Shown: positions 12,415 through 23,425 of the stretch, piece after piece | How the letters are laid out: the number at the start of each line of letters is the position of its first letter | Numbering within the stretch: the first letter of the stretch is position 1 | Source: Thalassia testudinum | Lineage: Eukaryota > Streptophyta > Magnoliopsida > Alismatales > Hydrocharitaceae | DNA: 64,000 bases | Assembly: GCA_037157565.1 (NCBI GenBank) | Contig: JAZHRO010000036.1 | Coordinates: forward strand, 140,608,501-140,672,500 | Direction: 5' to 3' | Notes under the pieces: model-generated | Seen by the model: the letters and a program-made list of their open reading frames with translations, nothing else | The model's database searches: none | Told to the model about the DNA's origin: nothing | Made by a program: the position numbers and the translations under genes

Positions 12415-12902
12415 GTTTCACATTGGAATCCACACACCAAACTTAGGTATTTAACTTGTAGCAAGTTTTTTCATGTGCGAATAATATGTTTGTATGCCTC
12501 TGGAAAGTTATTATTTCATCTAAAAGTTTGGAATTCGATTAACACTTCAATGAAGCTTCTACTAGATATGTCTTGGTTTTAGATTTTAAGCTTTGTCATT
12601 GGCATTTCACTCGAATGATTAATAGATTAGTGTAGACAAGGCTGATTCTTTATTTCTTTGTCATTCTTTGTACTTAAAAGTTGTTCTATAAGGGTTGGAA
12701 ATTTTAAATACAATCAAACCCTTAATTTAGGCTAAGTGTCGAAATCACAGAGAAATTAGGAGTTTTAAACTCCTGAAATTGAGAAAGGAATAAATGGATC
12801 ATCAAAACGTAACTAAATGAGGGGCTAGATGAAAATGACATGTTTTTGTAGCCTTGTTGATACCTTGAAACTTGATGGTAGATAGGTGTGAAATTTGCCC
12901 TT
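12415..12902. other. AT-rich intergenic DNA between two insertions
   Basis: Continuation of the pre-insertion sequence of the Athila target. No gene or repeat recognised. Confidence 0.55.
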
Positions 12903-12910
12903 TGTTGTGT

Positions 12911-12948
12911 GGGGGGGTGGGGGGGGGGGGGGGGGGGGGGGGGGGGGG
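12911..12948 (+). repeat. Poly-G tract at the LTR 5' end
   Basis: 38 bases, all G except one T, starting three bases inside the solo LTR. Length may be affected by sequencing or assembly. Could form a G-quadruplex. Confidence 0.85.
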
Positions 12949-13650
12949 CTTATCTCATCTCATTTCTTTTTCATTTAACCCTCGTTTTCATTTCATCTCC
13001 TTTTCTCTTTATATCACCTAACGCCACCATCACCTCTACCTAGTTGTCTCTCCCTGTTTCTCACTCCCTCAACTCTCTTTTCCTCATTCATTGTTGATAG
13101 CGGGAGAAGAAAAAGGAGAGGAGCAGCGGCAAGTTGCTACTGCTATTGTCGTTATTGCTATGTTGTGGTTGCTGCTGCTATTGAAGAGGTAGAGAGAGAG
13201 GGCCACCACATACTTTGAGGTAAGGATTTTGCCTCTTTGAATGCTCCTCTTGACTTCCTCATTAGATTGAGCAACAAGAGTACGAGCTTGCCATAGATAA
13301 GAATGGGTTTGAATGAGCATAAGAATGTGTTTCAAATGTTGGGGGAATATTGATGTGGTTATGTGTAGTTCAAAGAGCTTAGGGATTTTTACTTTTGATG
13401 ATTTAATTCATGGATTTATGGTGTTTCTCATGCTTGACTGTCTAAGCATGTGTGTTACATGATGATTTAGAGGATTTAGGAATGTATGCGCATGGTCTGG
13501 CATGGAAAGGGATTCATTTTAGAACTCAGATGCAATTATGAATTGGTCCTTGGACATCCAATAAAGTCATTGGACATTTGATGGACCAAATCCTAACGTT
13601 TGTGCCTCAAATCTGGACATCCCTGCAACTTGTTTGACAAAACTTAGATC

Positions 13651-13692
13651 AATGGATGTCTAGACGTCCATTGGCCTCTGGATGTCCAGAGG
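13651..13692. repeat. Two adjacent palindromes with GAYGTC cores
   Basis: 13651-13672 is a 22-nt palindrome with one mismatch around TCTAGA. 13675-13692 is CCTCTGGA and its complement around a TG loop. Both belong to the GACGTC motif family described in the findings. Confidence 0.8.
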
Positions 13693-14221
13693 AGTGGGTT
13701 GGGCATCTAATATGTTGGCAGGGAGATAGGTCTCCCTGGATGACAGTTTTTCAATGTTTGAACCATGACTAGATGTCTTAACTCTCCATATTGGACATTT
13801 GACACTTTGTCTGGTCGTCCAATAAGCCATATGTGGTCTTGTTTCATGTGGAAATTCCTCACGAGGATTGAGGAATTGATCTAATTGGCTAAATTTGAGC
13901 TAGATACCAAAGAATGAAGGTATTAAACTCCGTTCAAAGTTTGGAACTCGAGTTTAAAGGTCTCGAATGGAACCCCAAATGAAACTGAAAATGGAAACAA
14001 ATGTGATGCCTATATCAAAATAGGTGGGCTCGTAGGGCTAACACCTTGATCATTTGGAGCTATGGGATCATGATTGTGGATGGAAAAACCAAGGAATTCA
14101 GGGTAGCTGGCAGCTATCAATGATGAACCTTGGAACTTGAGTAGTTCCTGGTTACAGTGACGAGCTGCAGGCTGCCATCGAAATGAGGTACTCGAATGTA
14201 CCTGGATCCGTCTCAAATTAA

Positions 14222-14333
14222 GGTACTCATAGCAATAAGCTCAGTAAGGGTCTGTAAGTGTAGATGACGCTGGGGTACTTGGTACTCGTAGCGAGAGCTC
14301 AGTAGGTGCCCATAAGAGCGGAAGGCATCAGGG
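14222..14333 (+). repeat. Degenerate 59-bp tandem duplication
   Basis: Two units starting GGTACTC (14222 and 14281) share GCTCAGTA and similar endings (GACGCTGGGG and GGCATCAGGG). It is internal to the solo LTR. Confidence 0.6.
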
Positions 14334-15492
14334 TACCACAAGGGATGGTGGGGACCTCATCTAATGGCGGATTGGAGAGGGCACATCAGGAATGTAAGCT
14401 CCAAGAGGGAGCATAGATATGACCCAATAATGTCTAACCATACCCTGCTTTATGATCTAGAATGATCGATGACATAGCTTTGTGGAACTTGGCCTATGTT
14501 GGCTCGTCCCGTCCGCAAAGCATTTGGCCAGGGTAGCTCCCAAGAGTCCTGACTCCCCTAACTGAAGTTAGAAAACATTCTTGTAATGCAAGAACAGGTA
14601 CAGCTGTTTACGAATCACTAGTGTTGTTGGTCTCTCCCCTAATCAAGGAGGGACTACCAAGTTGTGGTTCGAGAAGAGGATACATCGATATCTCCTTCAG
14701 TAGAGAGCACTGATTTTTTGAGAATCTGATTCTCTGAGGCAAGTGAGTGAATAGCAATACTAATTGAATGAAATGCATAAGTCAAGTACAGGGACAAGAT
14801 AGATGGTTTAGTTAGCTTATAATACAGTGGTTGTACACTGCCCATTGTTTCTTATGATATATAGCTTTTCCCTACTGAGCCGGTTAGCTCATCCCTACTT
14901 TGCGACCTATTTTCAGGTCCCGAGGCCGTAAAACCGTACTACAGCTATAAGCAAGTTGGTGTTGGTTTATTGGGTGCTAATGAAGCATTAATCTTGCCTG
15001 TTACCCCTGGGCGAAGAGGCCCAAACGACGGAGCCACTACACCTAGCACTGGTGCGAGACCCTCCCACTGATGGGTGATGGGAGGCATTGGCAGAGTATA
15101 CGACCACAGCTTTGTGGCTACTTTTACTGTTTTAGTTCTAATAGGCCTTGGTTGTTGTAGATTGTGGTTGGTCCCCACTTGCTATTACTGTGTTGTAATA
15201 GACTAAATTGGTATGGCATGTATGGATTGTAAATTGTGGGTCCTATGTATATTCTATGTGGTGTCCGTGATGTTTTATGTAATACATGTGATATGCCTGA
15301 TGTTTTATTATTGTGTGGTGATGTGTCATATGACAAATATATTGTGGTTATGGCTGTTTTGCTGCACTTGTCTATTATATTTATGCCATGCGAAACCCGA
15401 AACATTTATTAAGTGGGTTAAAACTTAATAACTGTTAAATCCATTGCTTGCTCGAACCCATTTAGGGAATTACCTAGGGTCGTCACATGTTG

Positions 15493-16240
15493 TATTCTCA
15501 TTATTATTTTCCGAAGTAAAGCGTGAGTTATACACTCACTATAATAGTTTTTACCTACATTGATGGTAAAAAATCATTGATATAGGTCCAAAATATCGTT
15601 GTTGTTAATCTTAAGGCCTATTTCGACAGTATTTAGGTTGTTGTCTTAAAAGGTGTTGCTGTAGGGTATCCTGATGGTGAAAACTATCAATGGTGTACTT
15701 GGAGCTATAGTGATGATCACGTTGCAAGAGCGCCTAATTTTGTGATCATGCTAATAGTGACGAATGTGATTGTCAGTGTAGATCTACAATACCAACGAAA
15801 ACTTTTGTCAATGTAACATGAAAATCTTTTTCAACAAAAAAATCGTTGGTAAAACTATTGCTAAAGACAAACAAGTTACCACTCTTCATGAAGTATGCAT
15901 TAACACTTATGTCCATTATAAATCTTGGATGAATACAAAAGAAAATATCCCTAATATACCATCATTGAGGTATCTCCATGTTTAAAGTCTATTTTTTATT
16001 ATATATCAATGCAAAAATAGAACTGCTTATATATCATTGCAGAAATAGAATTGCTTCCTCTTATGAGATCAACTTAGTCTAGAAACAAACAACTTAAGAT
16101 CACAAATAATTCAATCCAAATAAGACACATTTTGGAAAGATCAACCATTAATAACAAAAAAAAGGATTTTAGTTATCAACAAATGTTTCCTCTAACTTGA
16201 AGTACCCAACTTTCATGAATACTATCTATGCAAATTTTTT
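15493..16240. other. Intergenic DNA with a small CACTA-like inverted repeat
   Basis: 15537-15712 (176 bp) starts CACTATA and ends TATAGTG, and both ends continue into ATTGATGG/ACC-type sequence in inverted orientation. Flanking trinucleotides (ACT and ATG) do not match, so it is not a clean insertion. It may be a CACTA-derived MITE or the subterminal end of the CACTA element whose transposase lies at 16.9-19.0 kb. The remainder has no recognisable content. Confidence 0.3.
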
Positions 16241-16746
16241 TCAAGCACAAACTATTGTCTTAAATGATACATACAACACAATATGAGAAAATAATTCTTC
16301 ATTTGAAGTGGCAAATGATTGGGCAAATATTAACTGGGCGACGTGGGTAACGTGCACCAGGTGGTCATAATGTTCCCATCCATTACAAAAGGGTAGAATC
16401 CTAAAGGTCCCGAGATTCATTGGTTGACTGACAGTTGCTATGGCCACTTGGAAGCCTATAAAAGAGGATTTGAGACTCCCTTCTAAGGGCAAGCAAGCTA
16501 AGAGAGAAAGGAGAGAATAATAATTGTACTTTGTACTGAATTTTTACTTGCTACTTGGTGCATATTTCGAGGGTTCCCACTCCCTTCCCAAACGTACACC
16601 TTTATAAAGGTGGAACTGGGTAACCATTTCTCAAATCTTTTGTATGGTTGCTTGATTAAACTTTAGCTTGAATGGACCCTTTCTCTACTTATGAATCTTG
16701 TAAGGCATCAAAAGGAGGGCCTCAATCATTGGCGTTGTTTGTGGGA
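16241..16746 (+). mobile_element. LTR 3' part with TATA box and primer-binding site
   Basis: A TATA box, TATAAAAG, lies at 16457-16464. About 265 bp later the sequence CTCAATCA is followed by TGGCGTTGTTTGTGGGA (16730-16746), similar to the primer site TGGCGCCGTCTGTGGGA seen in some plant gypsy elements. This looks like the end of a 5' LTR plus primer site of an otherwise deleted element. The left boundary is arbitrary. Confidence 0.42.
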
Positions 16747-17603
16747 AATATACACTTTTATTCTTCATAGTTTCTCCTTTCTACCTAAATTTTCTCCCCA
16801 TTTATTTGAGCTATGACTTCAATGACTTGTCATTCCTTTAAGGCCAATCCTGAGCAAGTGGAACACGAGAGTCCAATTTTGCTCAGCCACACAGGCAGCT
16901 CCACGAAGAATATGCTCTTCTTTCTAGACCCTTAATTCCTTAAGGGTATTAGGCCATTCTTGAACAAATGACCTAATCGGATGTCACCAAGCCGTTGTAA
17001 TGTATCCTTGATTTTATACTCTGGCAACCTAATTGTATATGTGGTCAAGATATTCTATGGATTCTTAGTCGATCGAATATCGATATGTTTTACCATAGAA
17101 TTTGTCCTTGAACTATGACATCCATCATTTGTGCTAAATAGACATAAATCTACGATGTCCCAAATAACAGAATTTGTTATTTTCAGGTAAATACAAGTGA
17201 TGAGTATCATCCATACATATCGAACAAGTAAACTTTCCCTTAATACTTTATTTGGACAAATTTGCATATGTTGGGAAGTCATTGATGGTCTATAATAGTG
17301 TTGCATGTATTTGAAAGAATTCTTTCTCATGTGCGTTGTAGGTTTCAAACCGTTATATAAAAATTTCAGTTCATCTGTCAATGGTTAGAGGTAAATATCT
17401 ATCACATTTCCCGATTGCTTTGGACCTAGGATGAAAAGGGTCAACATTATGAATGAAGATTGTAAATACATCAAAGGAGGTAAGTTGTAAGTAACCATCA
17501 CCACTAGTTACATTGAATGTGACAGATACATATTCTTTAAGGGATTAAATTCGTCGCTCTTTAGGCTTAATCTAACATTATGCAACTCCTTTGCAAGGCA
17601 TGT

Positions 17604-18778
17604 TTGTTATTAGGGATATTTACATACATGCCTCAACAATCATACCTAATTACATTTGTACCCCCGTAAATCTCATATTTACTTTTATGTACTTAAAAAT
17701 TTGCATCATTTAGCACATATGCCCTTCCGTTAGTATTTAACGATACAATGCACTAACCATGGTTGAGATTTAACTATATGCCAAAGTTACCTTTGAAAAA
17801 AAAAGAAAAAAAAAATCACCTTTCTCCTCCTACAACCATCACCTCCATCCCTACCACTTGCTCCACCCTCCTCCTCCCCCATAACCCATAACCACCACCC
17901 TCAACCCCTTCACCCCTGCAGCCACCTCCTCCTTTGCCCTCGACATTCACCACCCCTACATGCTCCACCCTCCTCCTACCTCGACCCATCCTCCACCCTC
18001 CTCTTTTAACCCCTCCTCCTCCCCTACTGCCACCACTTTCTTCGTCCTCCTCCTCTCTCGACCCATCCTCCACCCTCCTCCTCTCCGACAGCCACCCTCC
18101 TCCTCTCCCACAGCCACCATCCCCGTCCCCACCACCTGCTCCACCCTCCTCCTCCCTCAACCCATCCTTCACCCTCCTTTAATGATATCTTCTCCCCTAT
18201 AGCCACCATGTCCTCCACCCCTCCACCCATGTAACCACCCACCCTCGACCCCTCCTCCCCTGCACTCACTACTCCTATTGACGGCATGTGCACGTGCCAT
18301 GTGTGCACATGTGTGCATATAGAGGGCAAAGTCCCGGACGGAGCACCTCTTTGCCATGTGCTCATAGAGGGTGCGAGCTGCTGCTGAGGGGGATCGAAAG
18401 TCGGCACATTGCTAGAGGAGCTCGGAGCATTACAAGTGGTAGTCGCCTATGATGATGATTCAGAGATAGACACATTGCTTGTATTGAGGGTTTTTCTTGT
18501 TCTTTTGTTAGTGTTGCTACTGTTGTAATTTCTTCTTCTTCATGTTGTGTCAATGTTGGTGGTGCTGGTTGGGGAGTGGGAGGTTTTGTGAGAAAATGGT
18601 AACAAAAGATCATGAGGGTATTGATATAATTTTTATACTTATATGATTATAGTTGACAACATTAGAAGAATATTCTATGGAATATTCCCCTCTAATTGGC
18701 GCAAAGTTAACCTGAGGGCATAAGTATGTATATTTAGCAGGTTTGTAAGGGCATGAATGTAAATATCCCTTGTTATTA
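17604..18778. mobile_element. Mutator-like element (MULE), non-autonomous, 9-bp TSD
   Basis: The 1,157-bp element 17613-18769 has terminal inverted repeats beginning GGGATATTTACATNCATGCC (one mismatch in the first 20 bases, weaker afterwards). It is flanked by the perfect 9-bp duplication TTGTTATTA at 17604-17612 and 18770-18778. A 9-bp TSD is diagnostic of Mutator. No transposase is encoded. The interior (17816-18250) is GC-rich and pyrimidine-rich, unlike the surrounding DNA, and includes a degenerate minisatellite. The target is the CACTA transposase pseudogene, which reads on either side of it. Confidence 0.87.
17816..18250. repeat. Pyrimidine-rich minisatellite inside the MULE
   Basis: The CCACCCTCCTCCTC-type block recurs. 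TCGACCCATCCTCCACCCTC occurs at 17981 and 18057, with a variant at 18157. Six-frame ORFs here are low-complexity and not credible proteins. Whether it derives from a captured gene cannot be told by eye. Confidence 0.7.
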
Positions 18779-19000
18779 AATGTATTCCACTCGTCAAAAT
18801 TTGCCTATGAATCAATGGAAAATATTGCAGAACCTTTCCGGCTTGTTTCTCATTGCTTGTATTTGCGGAATTATTTCTCTTATACCTCCCTTTATTGCAC
18901 TGCAGGCAACTATCCAAGCCTACGTGTTACTTTCTATATAGCATGCAATTATTTGGACAAGCATCGATTTTCTTGCTATTTTGACCAAGCACAAATAGCG

Positions 19001-20024
19001 AATACAACAATGGTGTAATGTTACCATAACCTTTTACAAATCACGTGCTTGAATATAGTGTTTCGGTTGTAGATAACTTCATTCATACACCTTCTACATG
19101 GACTAAAAATCTTCTCAAATAAATTTCCTCATTTGTGTTGCTTTTCATCATCATGGAAGGCCCGATTAAGGAGTTAAATCACTTCATTCTTATATTGGTA
19201 GTAATCTAAATTCCTCAAACTAATCCAAGATTTGTCCATGGTAACTTAAAGTCTAAAGTAAACCACTCACAAGTTAGAAAGGGACAAGGATGATGTGTGT
19301 ATTTTAATTAATGTTTTCACTTGATAGCTCATTCTTAAATATTTGATCACAACGCTATTTATTACATGAAATCTGTGTTTGAAAAAATTTTGGAAGCACC
19401 TCCTTACACTTCTTTAGTATACCCCCAAGATTGACCTTAACTCAATTCCTCTAGCGCCTACTTAAGAATGCTTCAAGAACCTAGCTAAGATCAGTTGTAT
19501 ACTAGAAAAGAGGAGAAACATGCCGTCGAATATCTCCAAACATAGGTTACATGTAACAAGTAACACCTAAGTTGTGATTAAATCTTCAAAAACCCTCTTG
19601 GACCTCTTTTGAATTGAGGATGATTAATGCTTGTGGTATGTTATAAAGGAAATGCATCATGCATATATGTGAGGTATACATACATTGACGCATTGTCTGT
19701 ATGACATAATCACAACTCTTGAATGGGTAGATATATTGACACAATTTTATCCATTTCCCCAACTTGTACCTTAGGATTTAGAATTGCTATTATTTGTTCT
19801 TAGGTGCAACTAAATTTGTGCAAGTATATATATATCTATAAAGCAATGATAAAAGAAATGCAATACAATTAAACAACTTTTAAACATCAAATAAAATACA
19901 ACAATAAAACATCAAATGTATTGAAAATCTAAGTAACAACGAATACATTTTAATCACTACAACAACTTTTAAAAATCTAGTAAGGTAAGAGGAAGAGAGT
20001 TTAGAGGATACGGACGAGACCATG
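19001..20024. other. AT-rich DNA, possibly remnant CACTA N-terminal part
   Basis: Upstream of the TNP2 pseudogene on the minus strand, where its N-terminal part would lie, no convincing match could be read. An AT dinucleotide run is at 19827-19836. No other feature seen. Confidence 0.45.
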
Positions 20025-21960
20025 TGTTATGACTTGAACCTGACTCATGGAATCCGGGAATGGCTCGCCTTGATTAATTCCAATACCTAGTCGTCCATCG
20101 AGAAATAAGCCAAATGTAAGAAATCATATAACAATCCACACGTGCAATGTAGCTAAACATTAGAATAAAAGGCACCAACAGAAACATAACAGTAGTTCGA
20201 GAGACAACATGCCATAGGCGAAAAAGAAGGTTTGCTAGCTTGCCATCACAACAACTATAAAAAGATGTAAAGCAATGACATAAGTTCGAAAATACTAAAA
20301 GTACTAACTACAGTGAAAGTATATCAAAAGCGGAACGAAAAGGAAACAGGCTACTGTTAGGCTCGACTGAGCCTAGCACCCTCTGTAGCCAGTGGTACTG
20401 GTTGCTCAACTCCTTAACCTGAATATATATAGCTATTGTCAGCTAAACACTGAGTAGAGTGGCAACACAAGAACATCTAATGCAATAAATAAAAAGGAAA
20501 GCAGTAAACCATTCATACATTTTTTAGTTATTTAGACAGTTATCATCTGGTTCCATTCATAATCACTATGTGTTTAGTATTCGGTTATTCTAGTAAAGGT
20601 CAATATCATCACTTAATCCACATGTTCCCTAAGGGAACGATCTTGATGTAGTTTTCTCACGATGCAGAACGCACACGTGGCATTCTCCTGGCCAGGAGAG
20701 TACCCCGTGGTAGTCCTACACCTAGTCTACTACCTCGGGTCATGGTCGCGACGTAGCGGTGATTACAACACGCGCGATAAGCACACGAGTATAATAGAAC
20801 AATAGCCACACCCCTCAACAGTTTGCATACCCTCGCCCTACATCCCGGTTTGCCTAGTGGGCCCAACAGGAGTCGGTGTAGAGAGGCCATTCCTAACCCC
20901 GGGTCCCAACCCAAGGGGAGGTTAGCTCTCTCCCTAGACAAAAGTGACGGTAGCTCTCCTCGGTATCACGTACAGGAGGGCCGACTCACTTTCTGTACCC
21001 AAGTCCAAACAACCAATTAACATGCCTGTATAGGCGAGGTATTCCATTATACATCAAGTATCCATGTAACTGTACTTTTATTACTCTCCTAATTCCTCGT
21101 AGGGTTTGTGCATAGTACTCGTTTCATTTCAATACATGGCATGTATCTCTATTCACGTTTAGGTTTCTTAGTCATAGAACAGGCAGCTCATGATTCAACA
21201 GGAAAAACATTCGCTTACATCAATTTAGTTGCCAATTACTCACAATATGGAATTCATCAACATGTATTCTTAAATTGTAACGAGCGAGATTCAAGTGCTT
21301 GAATGTAAACATGCACCATTCTCAACCCTAGGGTTCATTTCATGTCTTAAGTTTCAAACAGAGATCTCTAATTTAGCATGCACTTAATAATTTAATTTAA
21401 TAGTAGAGAGGACCACTCTACCAAAAGGTACAAGTGATATGGGGGCACGAACGACGGATCCCAATGTCTCCATAGGTCTTGTGCGCACTACAAATTGGAG
21501 ACCTATTCCAAGCAATTGGTCAAACAGACATTAATATCGTTGACCAATATTTGAGTACGTCAATTAGGCTAAAAACAGCATGGAAACACTTCTAACATGT
21601 AGGAAATTTAGAAAGGAAACAAACGATACTTTAATTGCGCAAATCCGACTTTGTTTGGGCCTTGAACCGATCCAAACATTCCTCCCGGTTCACCTGAATC
21701 GAACCAGGTAGGCTGGTTTGGCTAGACTGGCCACCAGGTGGCCGCAGTAGTGCGTCCCGATCAACATCAGACATTTGGGGTGAGTCCCAGACGTCTTAAA
21801 CGTGCGCATAAATCTCACCTTGCGTTCCTTCTTCTGTTCCAGTCATCTGCTACCCCTCACAGTCGTCTGAGGGTGTTACCAGATGTCTGACACTACGCTT
21901 GGTCGTTTGGGAGGTCAATTGGACGTCTGACACCACCTCCAGATGTCCGAAAGCACCTCA
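20025..21960 (-). mobile_element. Inverted, diverged relative of the Tekay-like solo LTRs
   Basis: The minus strand of 20340-20830 matches 27560-28000: GGCCAGGAGA (20689), the ACGTG block, GATCGTTCCC and the CTACTCAG...GAGTTGAGCA region all recur in the same order. On the minus strand it ends in a CATAACA-type terminus at 20025, comparable to TAACA at 28295. GACGTC motifs lie at 21790-21795 and 21922-21927. The start boundary is uncertain and no convincing TSD was found. Confidence 0.65.
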
Positions 21961-22480
21961 AATGTTGCACCAGTGCGCCTTCCCAACGCCTATTGTACCT
22001 GCGCAGACATATGTGATTGCACAGCAATTATAGGTCTTAATTAACCTGGATTAAGCTAGGACTTAGCATAAGTTAGCGTTATTCATGTATGCATAAGCAT
22101 TATTTGCATCTTTGCTGCTTTACTTTAGCTATGCATAAAATAATGTTATAATGTGCTGATTAAGTGCATTATGTCGATTGCAGGCAATAAGCTGATCAGG
22201 ATCTAGATCAAGAGTTGGATCTGGAGCAGGATCTGAAGCTGGATCAGGAATAACGGGTGTTGCGGCAGAGCTGGAGCAGAAGACTTAGATTAGATGTAGG
22301 AATAATGATGTAAGGGAGTTAAGGTTTGCTATTCTATTAAGTAGGAATAAAGCAGTAAAATGTGAAGAGCTTAGGTCCATCCTAGCCCTAGGATAGCCTA
22401 GAGACTTCCCCAAGCCTTAGCCACCCTTAGATTAGGTCACACCACCCTAGGAAGGCCCAAAACCCTAGTTCCAACCCTTA
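21961..22480. other. Intergenic or LTR-derived DNA with a short degenerate repeat
   Basis: 22195-22275 repeats GGATCTGGAGCA-like words about five times. The rest has no recognisable content. A boundary between the inverted LTR and the next repeat probably falls near 22000. Confidence 0.4.
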
Positions 22481-22713
22481 TCTGGACGTCCAGATGAATT
22501 ATATGATGTCTAGAACCCTTAGCCAACTCTCGCACACCTTAAACCCACTGCTGCAGTGTTATTGGACGTCCAGACACTTGGTCAGATGCCCGATTTCTGC
22601 AGAATACCCATGACAGAACCTTGAATCCTTCCTGACTCTGATTGGAAGTCCAGACAACAAGTCTGGACTTCTAATTTTTGAGTATAAGACGTCTGACACT
22701 ATTATTAGACGTC
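22481..22713. repeat. Cluster of GACGTC palindromes
   Basis: TCTGGACGTCCAGA (22481-22494) is a perfect 14-nt palindrome. Further exact GACGTC cores are at 22565-22570, 22688-22693 and 22708-22713. An inverted pair, GAAGTCCAGAC...GTCTGGACTTC, lies near 22644-22673. Same motif family as at 13.6, 21.8, 24.3-24.6, 25.1-25.3 and 26.3-26.4 kb. Confidence 0.75.
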
Positions 22714-22851
22714 TGATGCTACTCTCCAGTTCCTGTTTTGAGATTCAAGCCTTGATCTTGAATCTTTAGATCGCTAAACCCAATTCCAACCCCATAGGAA
22801 CCTAAATTAAGATGCCCTAACCCTAGTACATCACCTTTAGACTGCCCTAAT

Positions 22852-23425
22852 GACCTAATTAGGTCCTCACTAAATCTAATTGACTTGGATCTTAGTCAAT
22901 TACATCAGCCTATTCAATTGGACTTATTGAGTCCAATTAAGCTCTGATCTCAGCACACACTGTCCAATTGGACTCAGTGAGAGTCCAATTGACCTAGACC
23001 TAAATTAATTGAGTTGTTTTACTCTCAATTAAGTTTCCACACACCCAATTAAACTTTTATTAAGTTTAATTGCACTTTACCTTAGTGAATTAGGGTTTAT
23101 AACCCTAATTTGAGACATACCTTGACCTAAACCCGCTAGAACTTAACCTAATCAACCTAGCCACCTAAGTTTCGACCCACACACACCATCCACATGAAAA
23201 TACCTACCCTAGAGTTCTCTAGAACTCTCTACCATGTGTGGTTTCCTTGGTTGCTAAAATTAGCAACCAAGAGTCATTCAATTTTTAGATCCACATTTGG
23301 TGGATCTAAAAACCACCATCCATCCTCTCTCTCTCACTCTCCCACGAGCTCCCACCATAGGCCTCTCTAGAGAATTCCATAATTCTCTAGAGAGCTTCCC
23401 TTAGGTCTATAAAAAGACCTAAGGG
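22852..23425 (+). repeat. Serial array of twelve different short hairpins ending on a TATA box
   Basis: Perfect arms, left/right: palindrome 22852-22865; 22877-22885/22894-22902 (9 bp); 22916-22924/22930-22938 (9); 22965-22975/22981-22991 (11); 23005-23013/23024-23032 (9); 23046-23056/23062-23072 (11); 23088-23097/23101-23110 (10); 23211-23218/23221-23228 (8); 23246-23257/23260-23271 (12); 23282-23294/23300-23312 (13); 23363-23376/23381-23394 (14); 23398-23408/23415-23425 (11). Each pair has a different sequence and loops are 2-10 bases. TATAAAAA at 23408-23415 lies in the last loop, so this looks like the U3 promoter part of an LTR, plus strand. Confidence 0.85.

Larger units (their letters stand above)
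12903..15492 (+). mobile_element. Solo LTR, Tekay/Del-like chromovirus type, with TSD
   Basis: The 2,580-bp unit 12908-15487 starts TGTGGGGG, ends GGTCGTCACA, and is bounded by TGTTG at 12903-12907 and 15488-15492. No primer site or coding region follows, so it is a solo LTR left by LTR-LTR recombination. The GGTCGTCACA end and the CTACTGAGCCGGTTAGCTCA block (about 14873-14892) followed by TTTTCAGGT fit Tekay/Del chromovirus LTRs as I recall them. A TATA-like TTTATATCAC lies near 13009. Palindromic GGAYGTCC motifs sit at 13548-13800. Related, rearranged units are at about 20.0-22.0 kb (inverted) and 24.5-28.3 kb. Confidence 0.8.
16870..19000 (-). pseudogene. CACTA (En/Spm) TNP2-type transposase, split by a Mutator-like insertion
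   Basis: TNP2 is the transposase of plant CACTA elements. Reading the minus strand, the first block (18990-18779) has a DACPNNCMLYRK-like segment, then VLQYFPLIHR, as in the family's zinc-binding and following region. After the insertion the protein resumes (17600-17040) with NVRLSLKSDEFNPLKNM-like, LFILGPKQSGN and TDELKFLYNGL segments, a CMDDTH-like stretch and YLGHRRF. The last block (about 16960-16870) contains KKSIFFVELPVW. Several stops and frame changes are present, so it is dead. The block order matches TNP2 over roughly 300 residues, and the join across the insertion is in the right place in the protein. Confidence 0.8.

Noticed and set aside
17816..18407. Overlapping Gly/Arg-rich and Pro/Ser-rich ORFs in the MULE interior
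   Set aside because: They arise from the pyrimidine-rich minisatellite; all frames are low-complexity.
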